DNA from: Bacteroidota bacterium
GTDB taxonomy: Bacteria; Bacteroidota; Bacteroidia; UKL13-3
NCBI GenBank assembly: GCA_947457395.1
Contig: CANGVA010000019.1
Span: forward strand, 1 to 39,290
Direction: 5' to 3'
DNA: 39,290 nt
Part shown: in pieces, positions 14,858 through 23,382 of the stretch
Position numbering within the stretch: the first letter of the stretch is position 1
Layout: every line of letters starts with the position of its first letter
The notes under the pieces: generated by a model
Told to the model about the DNA's origin: nothing
What the model saw: only the letters and a program-made list of their open reading frames with translations
The model's database searches: none
Translations under genes and position numbers: made by a program

Positions 14858-16867
14858 TTATTGTTTTCTTTTCAGTTGAATACCTTCCAGCTGAAAAACA
14901 GCTGAAACAAACATTCGTAAGCCAATATTGGCACCCGCTGGGTGGTATATTTCATCCTGATTAAAGACATTGCGCAGGGTGGCATTGAGTTGCAGTTTGT
15001 TTTTAAAAACCGACTTGCTCACGCCTACATCGCACAAAAATAATTTCGGCATTTTTTGCATGATGGCATCACCTGCAGGCGTTGTCCTCATCCATTGCGT
15101 TTCGGATTGGTAATACCATCTGTTCCAAACTTTCAGTTGTTTGGGCAGGTTGCTTTCCAGTATTAAACTTAACTTGTTTTTAGGTATACTCAAAGCCAGC
15201 ATTTCATCACCTGTTATATTGCCGGTTCGCATGTAGTTTACATGCATTACCACATTATCCAGAACATTGTAATATAGGTTCACACGGTTAATTAAATTAC
15301 TCATGCTTGCACCTGTTGCAATGGTGCTTGAGCTATAGTTCAGTATTGTTGGATTAACAAACGTAATCAGCTGCAACTGATCGATGATATGCTTATACCC
15401 GATATTGTAACTAAACCTGAAATTATTTCCAATATTCAGTCCGTAGTAAAAATCGCTGGTAAACTGCTTTGGCAGCACCTGTTGAATATTAGTGAAAATA
15501 CCACCGCTGCCAAAATTAGATAACAATATATTGGTGCTTAACACAGGAATCAGTTCTTCCTCACTGATGCGTTGACTGTAGCCAAGTATCAGGTTCCAGT
15601 TTGTAATTAAATCAACCCGCTTGTAAATACCGGTTGTTACTTTAAATCCTTCATTAAATCTGCCTACCACAACTTCAGCATCTGTATTCAGCATGGCTTT
15701 TCTGCTAATGGGAAGGTGTAGCGAGGAGTAAGGTTTAATAAGTGTTTGCTCAAACTGTTTGTTTGTAATGTATTCAAATTGGTTTATTGAGGCTGCAATA
15801 CCATTCTTCCATAAGGCCGCTTTTTTTCTTTTAAAAAAATGGTAGCTGTGTGTAAAGTTGAGCAATACCAGTTGTGTGTTGCGAATTTCATAACCGGGTC
15901 TTCCCAAAGCATTGGTATCATGCAATTGCCCGTTTACCGATAAACTTAGCCTAAAACGGTGTGCAGCATTCTTGCGGTATTCTACCAGATAGCCGGCCTG
16001 GTAATAGGTTTGTTCCTTATACAACTCTGTTGCAAGCGGCATAAAGAAATCAAACTCTGCTGCACGTGTATAATATCCGTTTAGCTGATGATACCAGTTT
16101 TTACCGGCATAGCTCAGTTCAGGTCTGATGCCAAGCAGGTTACTTTTGGTGGTTAGCCCGGGATTATTGGTTGCTAAAAATCGGTTTCCCACTTGCTGGC
16201 TTCGTGCAAAATAATCCTGATAGGTATAATTGATTTTACATTGCAGTTGCTTGTTTGCATAACCTGCGGTATGCGCATAGTTGAGCCCAATTTTATCAAT
16301 ATTATACAGATTGCCGTTCAGGTAGCGGTAAGGTCCCGGATCGCCCGTAACGTTTCCCTGATTAATGAATGCTTTGTAAAAAAAGCCGGAAGGCATTTTT
16401 TTGGTGATGATATGAATGAGACCTTTATCAGCATATTCATTCAGATAAAGAATGGGGGTATTTATAATTTCAATTCGTTCAATATCATGCACGGGTATAC
16501 CCAGTGTATTGATGTGTGCGGCATCAAATGTATTTACAATTACCCGTTGCCCGTTTACCATCAATATCCAGTTTTGGTTGCCGTATGCGGATGTGCCATT
16601 GCTTTGCATGTACCAGCGGTCGCCATTGATGGAAGAAAAGGTCCATGCATCAGCCAGTTGCAAAACATCACTAAGCCTGCCATAGCCACTTAAACGTATT
16701 TGCTCAGCAGTAATGATTTGCCGCTGTGAGCTTGCCGGATTTTGCAATTGCGTAATATTATCTCTGTTTGCTGCATCAATCAAGGCACTGTCTGTTTGAC
16801 CAAATGCAGGGAACCCCAAAGGCATTAGTAAACTAATGATAGCAGCAATTTTATTTACTCCAGCCAT
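14858..16867 (-). CDS. TonB-dependent receptor-like outer-membrane protein
   Basis: 669-aa outer-membrane transporter-like protein. A signal peptide (IAAIISLLMPLGFPAFGQ) is followed by a plug domain (about 45-155: GYGRLSDVLQLADAW..., MVNGQRVIVNTFDAAHINT, ERIEIINTP, IHIITKK), then a beta-barrel ending near ALRNVFNQDEIYHPAGANIG. It lacks the carboxypeptidase-like N-terminal domain of SusC-type receptors, so it is a small classical receptor. The ligand cannot be inferred. The start overlaps the end of the upstream 190-aa barrel gene by 13 bp, so the two are probably translated together. Confidence 0.8.
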   Translation of the reverse strand: MAGVNKIAAIISLLMPLGFPAFGQTDSALIDAANRDNITQLQNPASSQRQIITAEQIRLSGYGRLSDVLQLADAWTFSSINGDRWYMQSNGTSAYGNQNWILMVNGQRVIVNTFDAAHINTLGIPVHDIERIEIINTPILYLNEYADKGLIHIITKKMPSGFFYKAFINQGNVTGDPGPYRYLNGNLYNIDKIGLNYAHTAGYANKQLQCKINYTYQDYFARSQQVGNRFLATNNPGLTTKSNLLGIRPELSYAGKNWYHQLNGYYTRAAEFDFFMPLATELYKEQTYYQAGYLVEYRKNAAHRFRLSLSVNGQLHDTNALGRPGYEIRNTQLVLLNFTHSYHFFKRKKAALWKNGIAASINQFEYITNKQFEQTLIKPYSSLHLPISRKAMLNTDAEVVVGRFNEGFKVTTGIYKRVDLITNWNLILGYSQRISEEELIPVLSTNILLSNFGSGGIFTNIQQVLPKQFTSDFYYGLNIGNNFRFSYNIGYKHIIDQLQLITFVNPTILNYSSSTIATGASMSNLINRVNLYYNVLDNVVMHVNYMRTGNITGDEMLALSIPKNKLSLILESNLPKQLKVWNRWYYQSETQWMRTTPAGDAIMQKMPKLFLCDVGVSKSVFKNKLQLNATLRNVFNQDEIYHPAGANIGLRMFVSAVFQLEGIQLKRKQ

Positions 16868-17427
16868 GATTTTACTTTTTTGGGTGTTTGTAAATAAAAG
16901 CGTGTTTGTAGCTGCACCAAGTGTTGATCAAATCGGGTAGCGGTATAAATCCTGGAAAAATAATAGCCAACCACTAAACCAAAAGACCCTTTATGCCATG
17001 AAACCTGAGGTGTGATGCTCATACATAATTCAGATTCGCCCTGCACATGTTTATTCACATTGTTGTCTTCAAATTGCATGTAGGCATTGCCTATCATAGC
17101 CGCAATATGAAATGTGAATGCGGCCTTTGTAGGAGCCCTATACTCGTAGCCTGCGCTGATGGTTGTAAGACTAAAATCAGGAAAAGAGGAAGCCGACTGA
17201 TAGTTGGTATGTTTTACGTCTGCAAGCAGATAGCCGTTCCAGTAACGTATACCGCTGATGAATTGAAATTGAGGATTGCTCTTCCACTCGGGATTGATGC
17301 CTGCAGAGGAGGGGTGAAGGTAGCCAACACCCAAAAACACTTTATTAAAAATAGAATCTTTTTCAGCTGCAACCACCGTTAGGTTACCTGTAATTAGCAA
17401 ACAAATAATGAGCAGCTTTCTGTGCAC
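16855..17427 (-). CDS. small outer-membrane beta-barrel protein, partner of the TonB receptor
   Basis: 190-aa protein with signal peptide (LLIICLLITGNLTVVAA) and alternating strand pattern (FLGVGYL, FQFISGIRYW, LTTISAGYEYRA, FTFHIAAMIGNAY, FGLVVGYYFSRIY, LVQLQTRFYL). No recognised family. Its 3' end overlaps the TonB-receptor start by 13 bp, and it follows the DUF4197 gene by 5 bp, suggesting one transcript and a shared outer-membrane role. Confidence 0.65.
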   Translation of the reverse strand: MHRKLLIICLLITGNLTVVAAEKDSIFNKVFLGVGYLHPSSAGINPEWKSNPQFQFISGIRYWNGYLLADVKHTNYQSASSFPDFSLTTISAGYEYRAPTKAAFTFHIAAMIGNAYMQFEDNNVNKHVQGESELCMSITPQVSWHKGSFGLVVGYYFSRIYTATRFDQHLVQLQTRFYLQTPKKVKSWLE

Positions 17428-17432
17428 CGTAT

Positions 17433-18164
17433 CTATTTTTTACCAAATACTTTTTTCAGTAGGTCTGTTACCTGTTCCAGCGGATTACTTCTGATGTCTT
17501 TTTCTTTTTCGGCAACTTTTAAAAACAGGCCATCCAGCCCCTTGCGCGTTACATGTTCACTCAGGCTGTTGGTTTTTATTTGCTCAAATAACAAGCCACC
17601 AAGCGATGCGGTATTATATGCGTTGATAAGGTCTTTATATGATTGCTCTGCAGAAATACCCAGAATAATTGGTTTGGAAAGAGATGTACTGATTTTGGGT
17701 TGAAAGGCCACCCGAAGCGGGTCATAGGTTTTATCTTTCAGGTAAACGGTTGCAGCCGTATCGGCACCATTTAAAATATTCAGTCCGTCACCAATCGTCA
17801 TGCTGGTAATGGCATCAATAAATATGGGTTTGGCCTCATCTGCCGCATCTTCGGCTGCGCGGTTAATGGTTAATACTGTTTGCTCAATTAAGGCAGAGCC
17901 ACCCGGAACTTTTGAAATATTGTTATAAATGGCCTGCGCTTCCTGTGGTAAAAAAATCTTAACTGCTGCATCTTTATAATACCCATCAACTTTGGAAAGC
18001 ATGGTTGCCGATGAATCCGTACCAACGGAGAGTGCTTGTTTTAATCCGGCAATAATTTCTTCGTTAGAGAGGCCAGCGTTATTCAGCACTTTATCAATAT
18101 CTTCTTTGGTGCAGGCTACATTTAATGTAGCCAATAGGCATATGCTTGCGATAATTTTTTTCAT
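17433..18164 (-). CDS. DUF4197 lipoprotein
   Basis: 243 aa from ATG 18164 (MKKIIASICLLATLNVACTK): lipoprotein signal with the lipidated Cys at 18. The body matches DUF4197: LNNAGLSNEEIIAGLKQALS at the start, mostly alpha-helical repeats, a Gly/Ala-rich ALIEQTVLTINRAAEDAA, and a C-terminal GLDGLFLKVAEKEKDIRSNP. Function unknown; related proteins are periplasmic. An extra 15 N-terminal residues from 18209 are unlikely. A TAnnTTTG box is at 18188-18195, and a terminator separates it from the lipA group. Confidence 0.85.
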   Translation of the reverse strand: MKKIIASICLLATLNVACTKEDIDKVLNNAGLSNEEIIAGLKQALSVGTDSSATMLSKVDGYYKDAAVKIFLPQEAQAIYNNISKVPGGSALIEQTVLTINRAAEDAADEAKPIFIDAITSMTIGDGLNILNGADTAATVYLKDKTYDPLRVAFQPKISTSLSKPIILGISAEQSYKDLINAYNTASLGGLLFEQIKTNSLSEHVTRKGLDGLFLKVAEKEKDIRSNPLEQVTDLLKKVFGKK

Positions 18165-18187
18165 TTGACTATGTGTTTCAGCGTATC

Positions 18188-18195
18188 CAAAAGTA
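18188..18195 (-). promoter_or_regulatory. -7 box (TACTTTTG) of the DUF4197 operon
   Basis: Exact TAnnTTTG on the minus strand, 23 bp before the DUF4197 ATG. A TTTG lies at 18220-18223, a little farther than the usual -33 spacing. It would drive DUF4197 and the genes behind it. Confidence 0.5.
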
Positions 18196-18210
18196 ATACC
18201 ATTCGGCATA

Positions 18211-18235
18211 TTTAAAAAGCAAATCAGATTGCTTT
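18211..18235 (-). terminator. terminator after the lipA-SdpI unit
   Basis: AAAGCAA (18216-18222) pairs with TTGCTTT (18229-18235) around a 6-nt loop; on the minus strand TTTTTAAA follows. It is an AT-rich but complete rho-independent signal just past the SdpI-like gene. Confidence 0.55.
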
Positions 18236-18250
18236 GTGCAGCTGCATGGT

Positions 18251-18589
18251 TTATCTTTTTATTTTTCGATTGCCATCGGCATCAAACACTACATTTAAGT
18301 ATTTCTCTGTTCGGTATATTACCAGGGCTAAACCAGCAACAGCAGGAATTACGAGGTATGATTCAATTGTTTTAATAGACATGGGCCAGCTAAATAAAAA
18401 GATAGCAACCATAAATAGGAATGCATTGATGCGAATGAGCCACATGGCTGCATAGGCATTGGCAAATTTCCATGTATCGGCATTTTTCATGCTCATACCT
18501 GTTCTGTATCCGTAAAAAGCATTTACCTTTTTCGGTGGAAGAAATTTAAGCATGAGTCCGGCTAATAGCAAGATGAATGAGGTAATCAT
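18251..18589 (-). CDS. SdpI-family membrane protein
   Basis: 112-aa protein with three membrane segments (1-17, about 52-68, about 76-92). The family signature is [20 protein letters not shown] after the first helix, as in the SdpI/YhfL C-terminal family. Named after an immunity protein of Bacillus, but the short form here is of unknown role. Its start overlaps the lipA stop by 4 bp, so it is co-translated with lipA. Confidence 0.85.
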   Translation of the reverse strand: MITSFILLLAGLMLKFLPPKKVNAFYGYRTGMSMKNADTWKFANAYAAMWLIRINAFLFMVAIFLFSWPMSIKTIESYLVIPAVAGLALVIYRTEKYLNVVFDADGNRKIKR

Positions 18590-19455
18590 ATCACGTGTTT
18601 TTCCGCATGGTAAGATGAGCGCACCAGCGGACCTGATTCAACATGTATAAAGCCCATCTTCTTACCTTCTGCTTCATAAAATGCAAATTCTTCGGGTGTA
18701 ATAAAACGTTCAACCGCAAGATGCATTTTGGTTGGCTGCAGATATTGCCCCAGTGTAAGTACATCACATCCGTGGTTTCTTAAATCCTCCATTAGCTCCA
18801 GCACCTCTTCTGTGGTTTCACCCACGCCCAGCATGGCTCCTGATTTGGTTCTGCGGCCACGCTCTTTTGTTTTCATGATTTGCTCCAGGCTTCGTTCATA
18901 CTTTGCCTGCGGCCTTACTTTACGATACAATCGTTTCACCGTTTCCATGTTATGGGATACCACCTCAGGCTTTTCATCAATTACCTGATACAGCAAATCC
19001 CATTTGCTCATAAAGTCGGGTATCAGTGTTTCCTGTGTGGTTCCGGGATTCAGTTCTTTTACCAGTCTGATGGTTTCTGCCCAAACCCAGGCACCTTTAT
19101 CGGGTAATTCATCTCTGTTTACGGATGTAATCACTGCATGCTTTACACCCATTAATCGGATGGCTTCAGCTACGCGTTTGGGTTCATCTGTATCATATTC
19201 TTTGTTTCGGCCGGTTGCCACAGCGCAGAAGGAACAACTGCGTGTGCAGGTATTACCCAAAATCATAAAAGTTGCTGTGCCTGCACCCCAGCACTCACCC
19301 ATATTGGGGCAATTGCCACTTTCGCAAATGGTATGCAGTTTATGGTTGTCTACAATTTTTCTAACGTTTCTGTAATTTTCTCCGGTTGGGAGTTTTACTT
19401 TAAGCCAGTCGGGCTTCTTCACACGGGCATCTGCCAGGGTAGGTAATTCAATCAT
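18586..19455 (-). CDS. lipA: lipoyl synthase
   Basis: Radical-SAM enzyme that inserts two sulfurs into octanoyl-E2/H-protein domains to make lipoate. The 289-aa sequence has the auxiliary cluster [12 protein letters not shown] (C44, C49, C55), the radical-SAM triad in CTRSCSFC (C70, C74, C77), and the C-terminal [11 protein letters not shown] with the serine ligand of the auxiliary cluster. Full length. It is in line with an outer-membrane protein gene upstream (2-bp gap) and SdpI-like downstream (4-bp overlap). Confidence 0.97.
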   Translation of the reverse strand: MIELPTLADARVKKPDWLKVKLPTGENYRNVRKIVDNHKLHTICESGNCPNMGECWGAGTATFMILGNTCTRSCSFCAVATGRNKEYDTDEPKRVAEAIRLMGVKHAVITSVNRDELPDKGAWVWAETIRLVKELNPGTTQETLIPDFMSKWDLLYQVIDEKPEVVSHNMETVKRLYRKVRPQAKYERSLEQIMKTKERGRRTKSGAMLGVGETTEEVLELMEDLRNHGCDVLTLGQYLQPTKMHLAVERFITPEEFAFYEAEGKKMGFIHVESGPLVRSSYHAEKHVI

Positions 19456-19457
19456 AC

Positions 19458-20204
19458 TTATTTATTCCATCCAAAACTATATCCAATAAAAAATAAAACC
19501 ACACTTCTTGTTTGCTCTCGTGCCACCATGCTTATTCCGGTAGGAAATACATCCAGCGACAAGCCTGCCTCAAGCGTGTGAAACTCGTCAGGGTATGCAC
19601 CCCATTCTACAGCCAATGATGCTTTGCCATATCCGCCAAAACGTGCCTGGGTATTTCCTATGCCTTCAAAAAAAGAAGAGTTTCCGTAAATAAGATTTTG
19701 ATAAATGTGTACATCCGGATCATATCGTTCGGCACGAACAAAAGCCCTAGTCTGGTCGCTTGAGATATTTAAAATATCCAGATATACCGGTTTAAGTAAG
19801 GCTGTTACAAGCCCAACAGAATAATTAAAATTTAGCCCAACTGCATTTTTATACGGCCTCTCCGTTATCAGAAAAGTTTGACCATATCCGGTGCGTAGCA
19901 TAAACACGGAATTGAGTTTGCCAAAACTATATTCCTGTGGATTTTGAGAGGCACCGTAAATATTGGTTTCCTTGGGGTGACGCACATACGCAAGTTCTGT
20001 ATCCAGTATGCGCTTCTTTTTACCCGTTTGGTGCCAGCCGTATTTAAAGTTGATACCACCGCGCACGGCAGAGTTCAAGTGTGCACCTAACTGTATGCGT
20101 TTGGTATAAAATAGTTGAGGCTCTGTGATGGCCTGGTTCTGCGCAAATAATGAACTGCCTGCAAGCAGAAAAAATATAAGCAATATGTTTCGTGAAGCTT
20201 TCAC
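19458..20204 (-). CDS. outer-membrane beta-barrel protein upstream of lipA
   Basis: 248 aa starting at GTG 20204 ([20 protein letters not shown] then AQ as cleavage site). The mature part shows barrel-like strands ([62 protein letters not shown]) and ends in an aromatic-rich strand. No known family recognised. Two base pairs separate it from lipA, so it is the operon's first gene; a perfect TAnnTTTG box is 13 bp upstream. Confidence 0.7.
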   Translation of the reverse strand: MKASRNILLIFFLLAGSSLFAQNQAITEPQLFYTKRIQLGAHLNSAVRGGINFKYGWHQTGKKKRILDTELAYVRHPKETNIYGASQNPQEYSFGKLNSVFMLRTGYGQTFLITERPYKNAVGLNFNYSVGLVTALLKPVYLDILNISSDQTRAFVRAERYDPDVHIYQNLIYGNSSFFEGIGNTQARFGGYGKASLAVEWGAYPDEFHTLEAGLSLDVFPTGISMVAREQTRSVVLFFIGYSFGWNK

Positions 20205-20225
20205 TATTTTCGCTATTCAAAAATA
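20205..20225. promoter_or_regulatory. interleaved divergent promoters (osmC / lipA operon)
   Basis: Plus strand: TATTTTCG (20205-20212), one mismatch to TAnnTTTG, for osmC. Minus strand: TATTTTTG (20218-20225), exact, for the lipA operon. The two -7 boxes are 5 bp apart, so polymerases would compete. The minus transcript would have a leader of roughly 8 nt. Confidence 0.45.
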
Positions 20226-20233
20226 CAAATAAT

Positions 20234-20641
20234 ATGCACACTTCCGAATTGCATTATCTGGGGGATCTCAGAACTGAACTAAAGCATGTATTTTCAGGTG
20301 CAGTCATCCATACAGATGCTCCTTTGGATAATCATGGAAAGGCACAAAATTTTTCTCCCACCGACCTGCTGGCAACCTCGCTGGCAGCGTGTATGGTAAC
20401 CATTATGGGAATTGAATCGCAACGCATTGGAGTTGAATTAACAGGCGTGCGTGCAGCAATTGTAAAAAAAATGTCAGCTAATCCCAGAAGGGTATCAACC
20501 ATAGGTGTAACCATAGAAATGCCTTCCGGAATCAGCTCGGAGCACCGTGAAATATTGGAACAGGCAGCACATAACTGTCCGGTTGCCAGAAGCATTCATA
20601 CGGAAATTGTACAGGATATTGGGTTTAAATACCCGGATTAG
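20234..20641 (+). CDS. OsmC/Ohr-family protein
   Basis: 135 aa from ATG 20234 (MHTSELHYLGDLRTELKH). It has the OsmC pattern: N-terminal strands, FSPTDLLATSLAACMVTIMG with the first redox cysteine, and AAHNCPVARSI with the second, both expected for peroxidase activity against organic hydroperoxides. The order and spacing fit the YhfA/OsmC branch more than Ohr. The longer reading from 20192 runs over the promoter and is rejected. The stop overlaps the convergent 38-aa lipoprotein gene by 4 bp. Confidence 0.9.
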   Translation: MHTSELHYLGDLRTELKHVFSGAVIHTDAPLDNHGKAQNFSPTDLLATSLAACMVTIMGIESQRIGVELTGVRAAIVKKMSANPRRVSTIGVTIEMPSGISSEHREILEQAAHNCPVARSIHTEIVQDIGFKYPD

Positions 20642-20754
20642 AAGGAAAGGCCAATGATAGGAAGATCAATACTAAATTTAGGGCAGGTAGCTTTACAACT
20701 TGTCATTCCCATCATGATAAGAGCCACACATGCGATAATTAAAAGGCGTTTCAT
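20638..20754 (-). CDS. 38-aa small lipoprotein
   Basis: Very short gene, complete from ATG 20754 to TAA 20638-20640. The peptide starts MKRLLIIACVALIMMGMTSC: basic n-region, hydrophobic core and a lipobox-like MTSC, so Cys20 would be lipidated. Only about 18 residues (C-KATCPKFSIDLP...) remain after it, with a second Cys and a hydrophobic tail. A perfect TAnnTTTG box on the minus strand (20779-20786) lies 24 bp upstream. It resembles the many tiny lipoproteins of Gram-negative envelopes; function unknown. Confidence 0.6.
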   Translation of the reverse strand: MKRLLIIACVALIMMGMTSCKATCPKFSIDLPIIGLSF

Positions 20755-20775
20755 TTAATGTTTGATTGATTACAA

Positions 20776-21975
20776 TTGCAAAAGTATACGAAAATATCTG
20801 ATTCATTGCTACATGCGGGGCTAAAAATTTTTTTAGAAGCCAATCAATCCATTGATCAGTTGCTCCTTTCAAAGCAATTCAGTACCCTCACCTCAGATGA
20901 CAAATCTCTGTTAGCCAGTCAGATAAAGCTATATCCAAAAGCGCTAAAGAAGTTACCTTCCTTTGCAGCCGCTTATTGTTTTTTTTCGGAAAAGGCTTTA
21001 GAACAAGCCAGTTCTGAAGCGCTGGCTAAGTATAAGAGTACAAAAATAAATGGTAATTTATTGCTGGATTTGTCGGCCGGACTTGGTGCAGACGATTGGG
21101 CATTTTCAAATACATTTCATCAAGTCATAGGAATTGATCCTGATACGGATTTAAACACCCTGGTGCGCAAAAACTTTGAATTGCTTGGTATCACCAATGT
21201 GAAACGTATGGATGACACGGCAGAAACTTTTTTGCAGCAGGCTCCTAAAGCAGATTGGGTTTATCTGGATGCTGACAGGCGCAGCGGTGGTGGCAAAGCA
21301 GTGCATTTGTTTGAAGGGAGCCCCAATGTGATGCAATTGTTAAATACATTACCGCAAGTTACCAATCAGGTTCTGTTAAAATTATCCCCCCTGGTTGATC
21401 TCACACATGTTATGAAAAACATAAGTGGCATCAGCCGTATAGAGGTGGTGAGCCTGTTTAATGAAGTAAAAGAGGTGTTGGTTTTTCTTAAGTTTAATTA
21501 TGCCGGTGAAATAGAAATTTGTGCAACTGATATTAACAGGCAGCATAAGGCAATTTCGTTCGCAGCTACTCATCCTGTGCGTGCTTCTGTGGCTACCAGC
21601 AATTGCGGGCATTACTTTTATGAGCCCGCCTTAAGCATTATCAAAGCAGGGCTCACAGCAGCTTATGCAGCTTCATGCGGGTTGCATCCGTTACAAGTGA
21701 ATGGTAATTATCTGATTAGTGAAAAGCTATTGCCCGAGTTTGTAGGAAGAATTTTTCAAATTAAACAAATGATGCCATTTAAGAAGGCTGCGGTAAAGGC
21801 GTATTTAAGCAGTGCTGGTATTTCTAAGGCAAACATAGCTCGCAGAGATTTTAAGGCTGATGTTGCAAGCTTGTACAATACATTCAATTTAAAAGAGGGG
21901 GGAGATGATTACTTATTTTTTACCACTGCAGCCAATCAGGAGAAAATATTTGTGCATGGCATCAAGCCTTGTTAA
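20776..21975 (+). CDS. PG_1098-like SAM methyltransferase with THUMP-like domain
   Basis: 399-aa protein. The central Rossmann methyltransferase has the SAM motif LLLDLSAGLGADDWAFS near residue 95 and VIGIDPD. DADRRSGGGKA near 165 is the characteristic catalytic-side motif of this Bacteroidota family. The N-terminal ~90 residues are helical, and the C-terminal part is a THUMP-like domain. Probably an RNA methyltransferase; substrate unproven. The only usable start is TTG 20776; an ATG at 20759 is followed by an in-frame stop. The stop overlaps the convergent transglycosylase gene by 14 bp. Confidence 0.85.
   Translation: MQKYTKISDSLLHAGLKIFLEANQSIDQLLLSKQFSTLTSDDKSLLASQIKLYPKALKKLPSFAAAYCFFSEKALEQASSEALAKYKSTKINGNLLLDLSAGLGADDWAFSNTFHQVIGIDPDTDLNTLVRKNFELLGITNVKRMDDTAETFLQQAPKADWVYLDADRRSGGGKAVHLFEGSPNVMQLLNTLPQVTNQVLLKLSPLVDLTHVMKNISGISRIEVVSLFNEVKEVLVFLKFNYAGEIEICATDINRQHKAISFAATHPVRASVATSNCGHYFYEPALSIIKAGLTAAYAASCGLHPLQVNGNYLISEKLLPEFVGRIFQIKQMMPFKKAAVKAYLSSAGISKANIARRDFKADVASLYNTFNLKEGGDDYLFFTTAANQEKIFVHGIKPC
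20779..20786 (-). promoter_or_regulatory. -7 box (TACTTTTG) of the small lipoprotein gene
   Basis: Exact TAnnTTTG on the minus strand, overlapping the first codons of the divergent methyltransferase gene. It supports the 38-aa gene being expressed. Confidence 0.45.
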
Positions 21976-23251
21976 CCCTTATTTTTAATTTTTGGCCTGT
22001 TGCAATCTTGCTGCCTTTTATTTTATTCCATCTTTTCAGTTCTTTCACGGTTACATCAAATTTGTTGGCAATGCTTGCCAGCAGGTCACCTTTTCTAACT
22101 TTATAAATAATGGTTTCACTACCACCCTGGTTTTTCTTTGCCGTGCTAACCTCTTTGTTTAGCGCAATCAGGTTAACGTCCTGTTTGGTTTTAAAACTAT
22201 CTGTACTGTTTAGTGCCGCATACACCATTGATTTATTGTAGGGCAAAGTAAGGGTTACTTTATCTGTTGTAAATGGTATCATCCCCTTACGCAAAGATGG
22301 GTTAAAGGCTTTTAACTCCTCCGTTGTCATCCCCAATGCGTATGCCAGCTGATTTAAAGAGTAACGATTGTCAATATGCACCGTATCTGTATGAAGGGTC
22401 ATTTGCACCTCCTCTGAAGGATAAATATTGTGCTCCGATGCGTAGTTCATCATATACGTAGCCGCAATAAATGCAGGTACATAGCCCCTGGTTTCTCTGG
22501 GCAGGTACTGTTGTATGGCCCAAAAGTTTTTAACCCCACCGGCACGTCTAATGGCTTTGTTTACATTGCCCGGTCCGCAGTTGTAAGAGGCAATAACCAG
22601 CAGCCAGTCTCCATAAATTCTGTAGGAATTGCGCAAATATTTAATTGCGGCATCGGTAGATTTAATCAGGTCCCTTCTTTCATCGTAATTACCTGTGGTT
22701 TTAAGGCCGTAAATTCTTCCGGTTGGGGCCATAAACTGCCACATGCCCGCTGCGCCCACAGGTGAGGTGGCCTGAGGATTTAAGGCTGATTCAATTACTG
22801 CCAGGTATTTCAGTTCCATTGGCATTCCCTCGCGGTCTAGCATCTCCTCAAAAACAGGGAAATAATATTTAGACCATGAAAGTATTTTTGAGCTAAGCTT
22901 TCTTCTTCTGATGGTATATAAATCAATATAAGGTCTTACATATTGATTGTATTCAAGCGGAATTTCGGATTCAAGTATGGAAAGGCGATAAGCATAAACA
23001 GAATCTGCATACATTGGTACGTCATTCTCCTCAAAACCATAAATATTCAGGTCTCCATTGGGGATCTGCGGATATAATTTATTTCTGACTTTCAGGGTAT
23101 TGCTGTCTACCAAAGCCAGCATCTCCTCATCGGCAGCAATGAGTGGATTGCGGAGTTGGGCAGCCGCCTGCATGCTCATTAGAAGTGTTATTGCAAGGCT
23201 AAGCAGGCCGGCATAAATATAGAAAGAAACCTTACGGATGTTTTTTGTCAT
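21962..23251 (-). CDS. MltD-like lytic transglycosylase with two LysM domains
   Basis: 429 aa from ATG 23251 (MTKNIRKVSF); a TTG reading at 23266 is less likely. A signal segment (LLSLAITLLMSMQAAAQ) precedes the SLT domain with catalytic Glu in LAVIESALNP (about E154), AAGMWQFM and ASYNCGPGNV. Two LysM domains follow: one about 300-345 (YSLNQLAYALGMTTEELKAF), one at the C-terminus (YKVRKGDLLASIANKFDVTV). It cleaves murein to 1,6-anhydro products in the periplasm. The gene converges on the methyltransferase gene. Confidence 0.92.
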   Translation of the reverse strand: MTKNIRKVSFYIYAGLLSLAITLLMSMQAAAQLRNPLIAADEEMLALVDSNTLKVRNKLYPQIPNGDLNIYGFEENDVPMYADSVYAYRLSILESEIPLEYNQYVRPYIDLYTIRRRKLSSKILSWSKYYFPVFEEMLDREGMPMELKYLAVIESALNPQATSPVGAAGMWQFMAPTGRIYGLKTTGNYDERRDLIKSTDAAIKYLRNSYRIYGDWLLVIASYNCGPGNVNKAIRRAGGVKNFWAIQQYLPRETRGYVPAFIAATYMMNYASEHNIYPSEEVQMTLHTDTVHIDNRYSLNQLAYALGMTTEELKAFNPSLRKGMIPFTTDKVTLTLPYNKSMVYAALNSTDSFKTKQDVNLIALNKEVSTAKKNQGGSETIIYKVRKGDLLASIANKFDVTVKELKRWNKIKGSKIATGQKLKIRVNKA

Positions 23252-23382
23252 TTCAGTGAATAACAAAAATAAGTCATCCTGTTTGATAAAAAAAAGTAAA
23301 AGTATGGTAAGAAGGCTTGGGTATAGAGCTAACTGCCTATTTTTTAGGTCAATAGTGGTTGTTTGAGGCAGCTCACCCTGTG

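Noticed and set aside
14858-17427. SusC/SusD polysaccharide utilisation locus
   Set aside because: The receptor lacks the N-terminal carboxypeptidase-like domain, the partner is a beta-barrel rather than a SusD lipoprotein, and no glycoside hydrolase is nearby.
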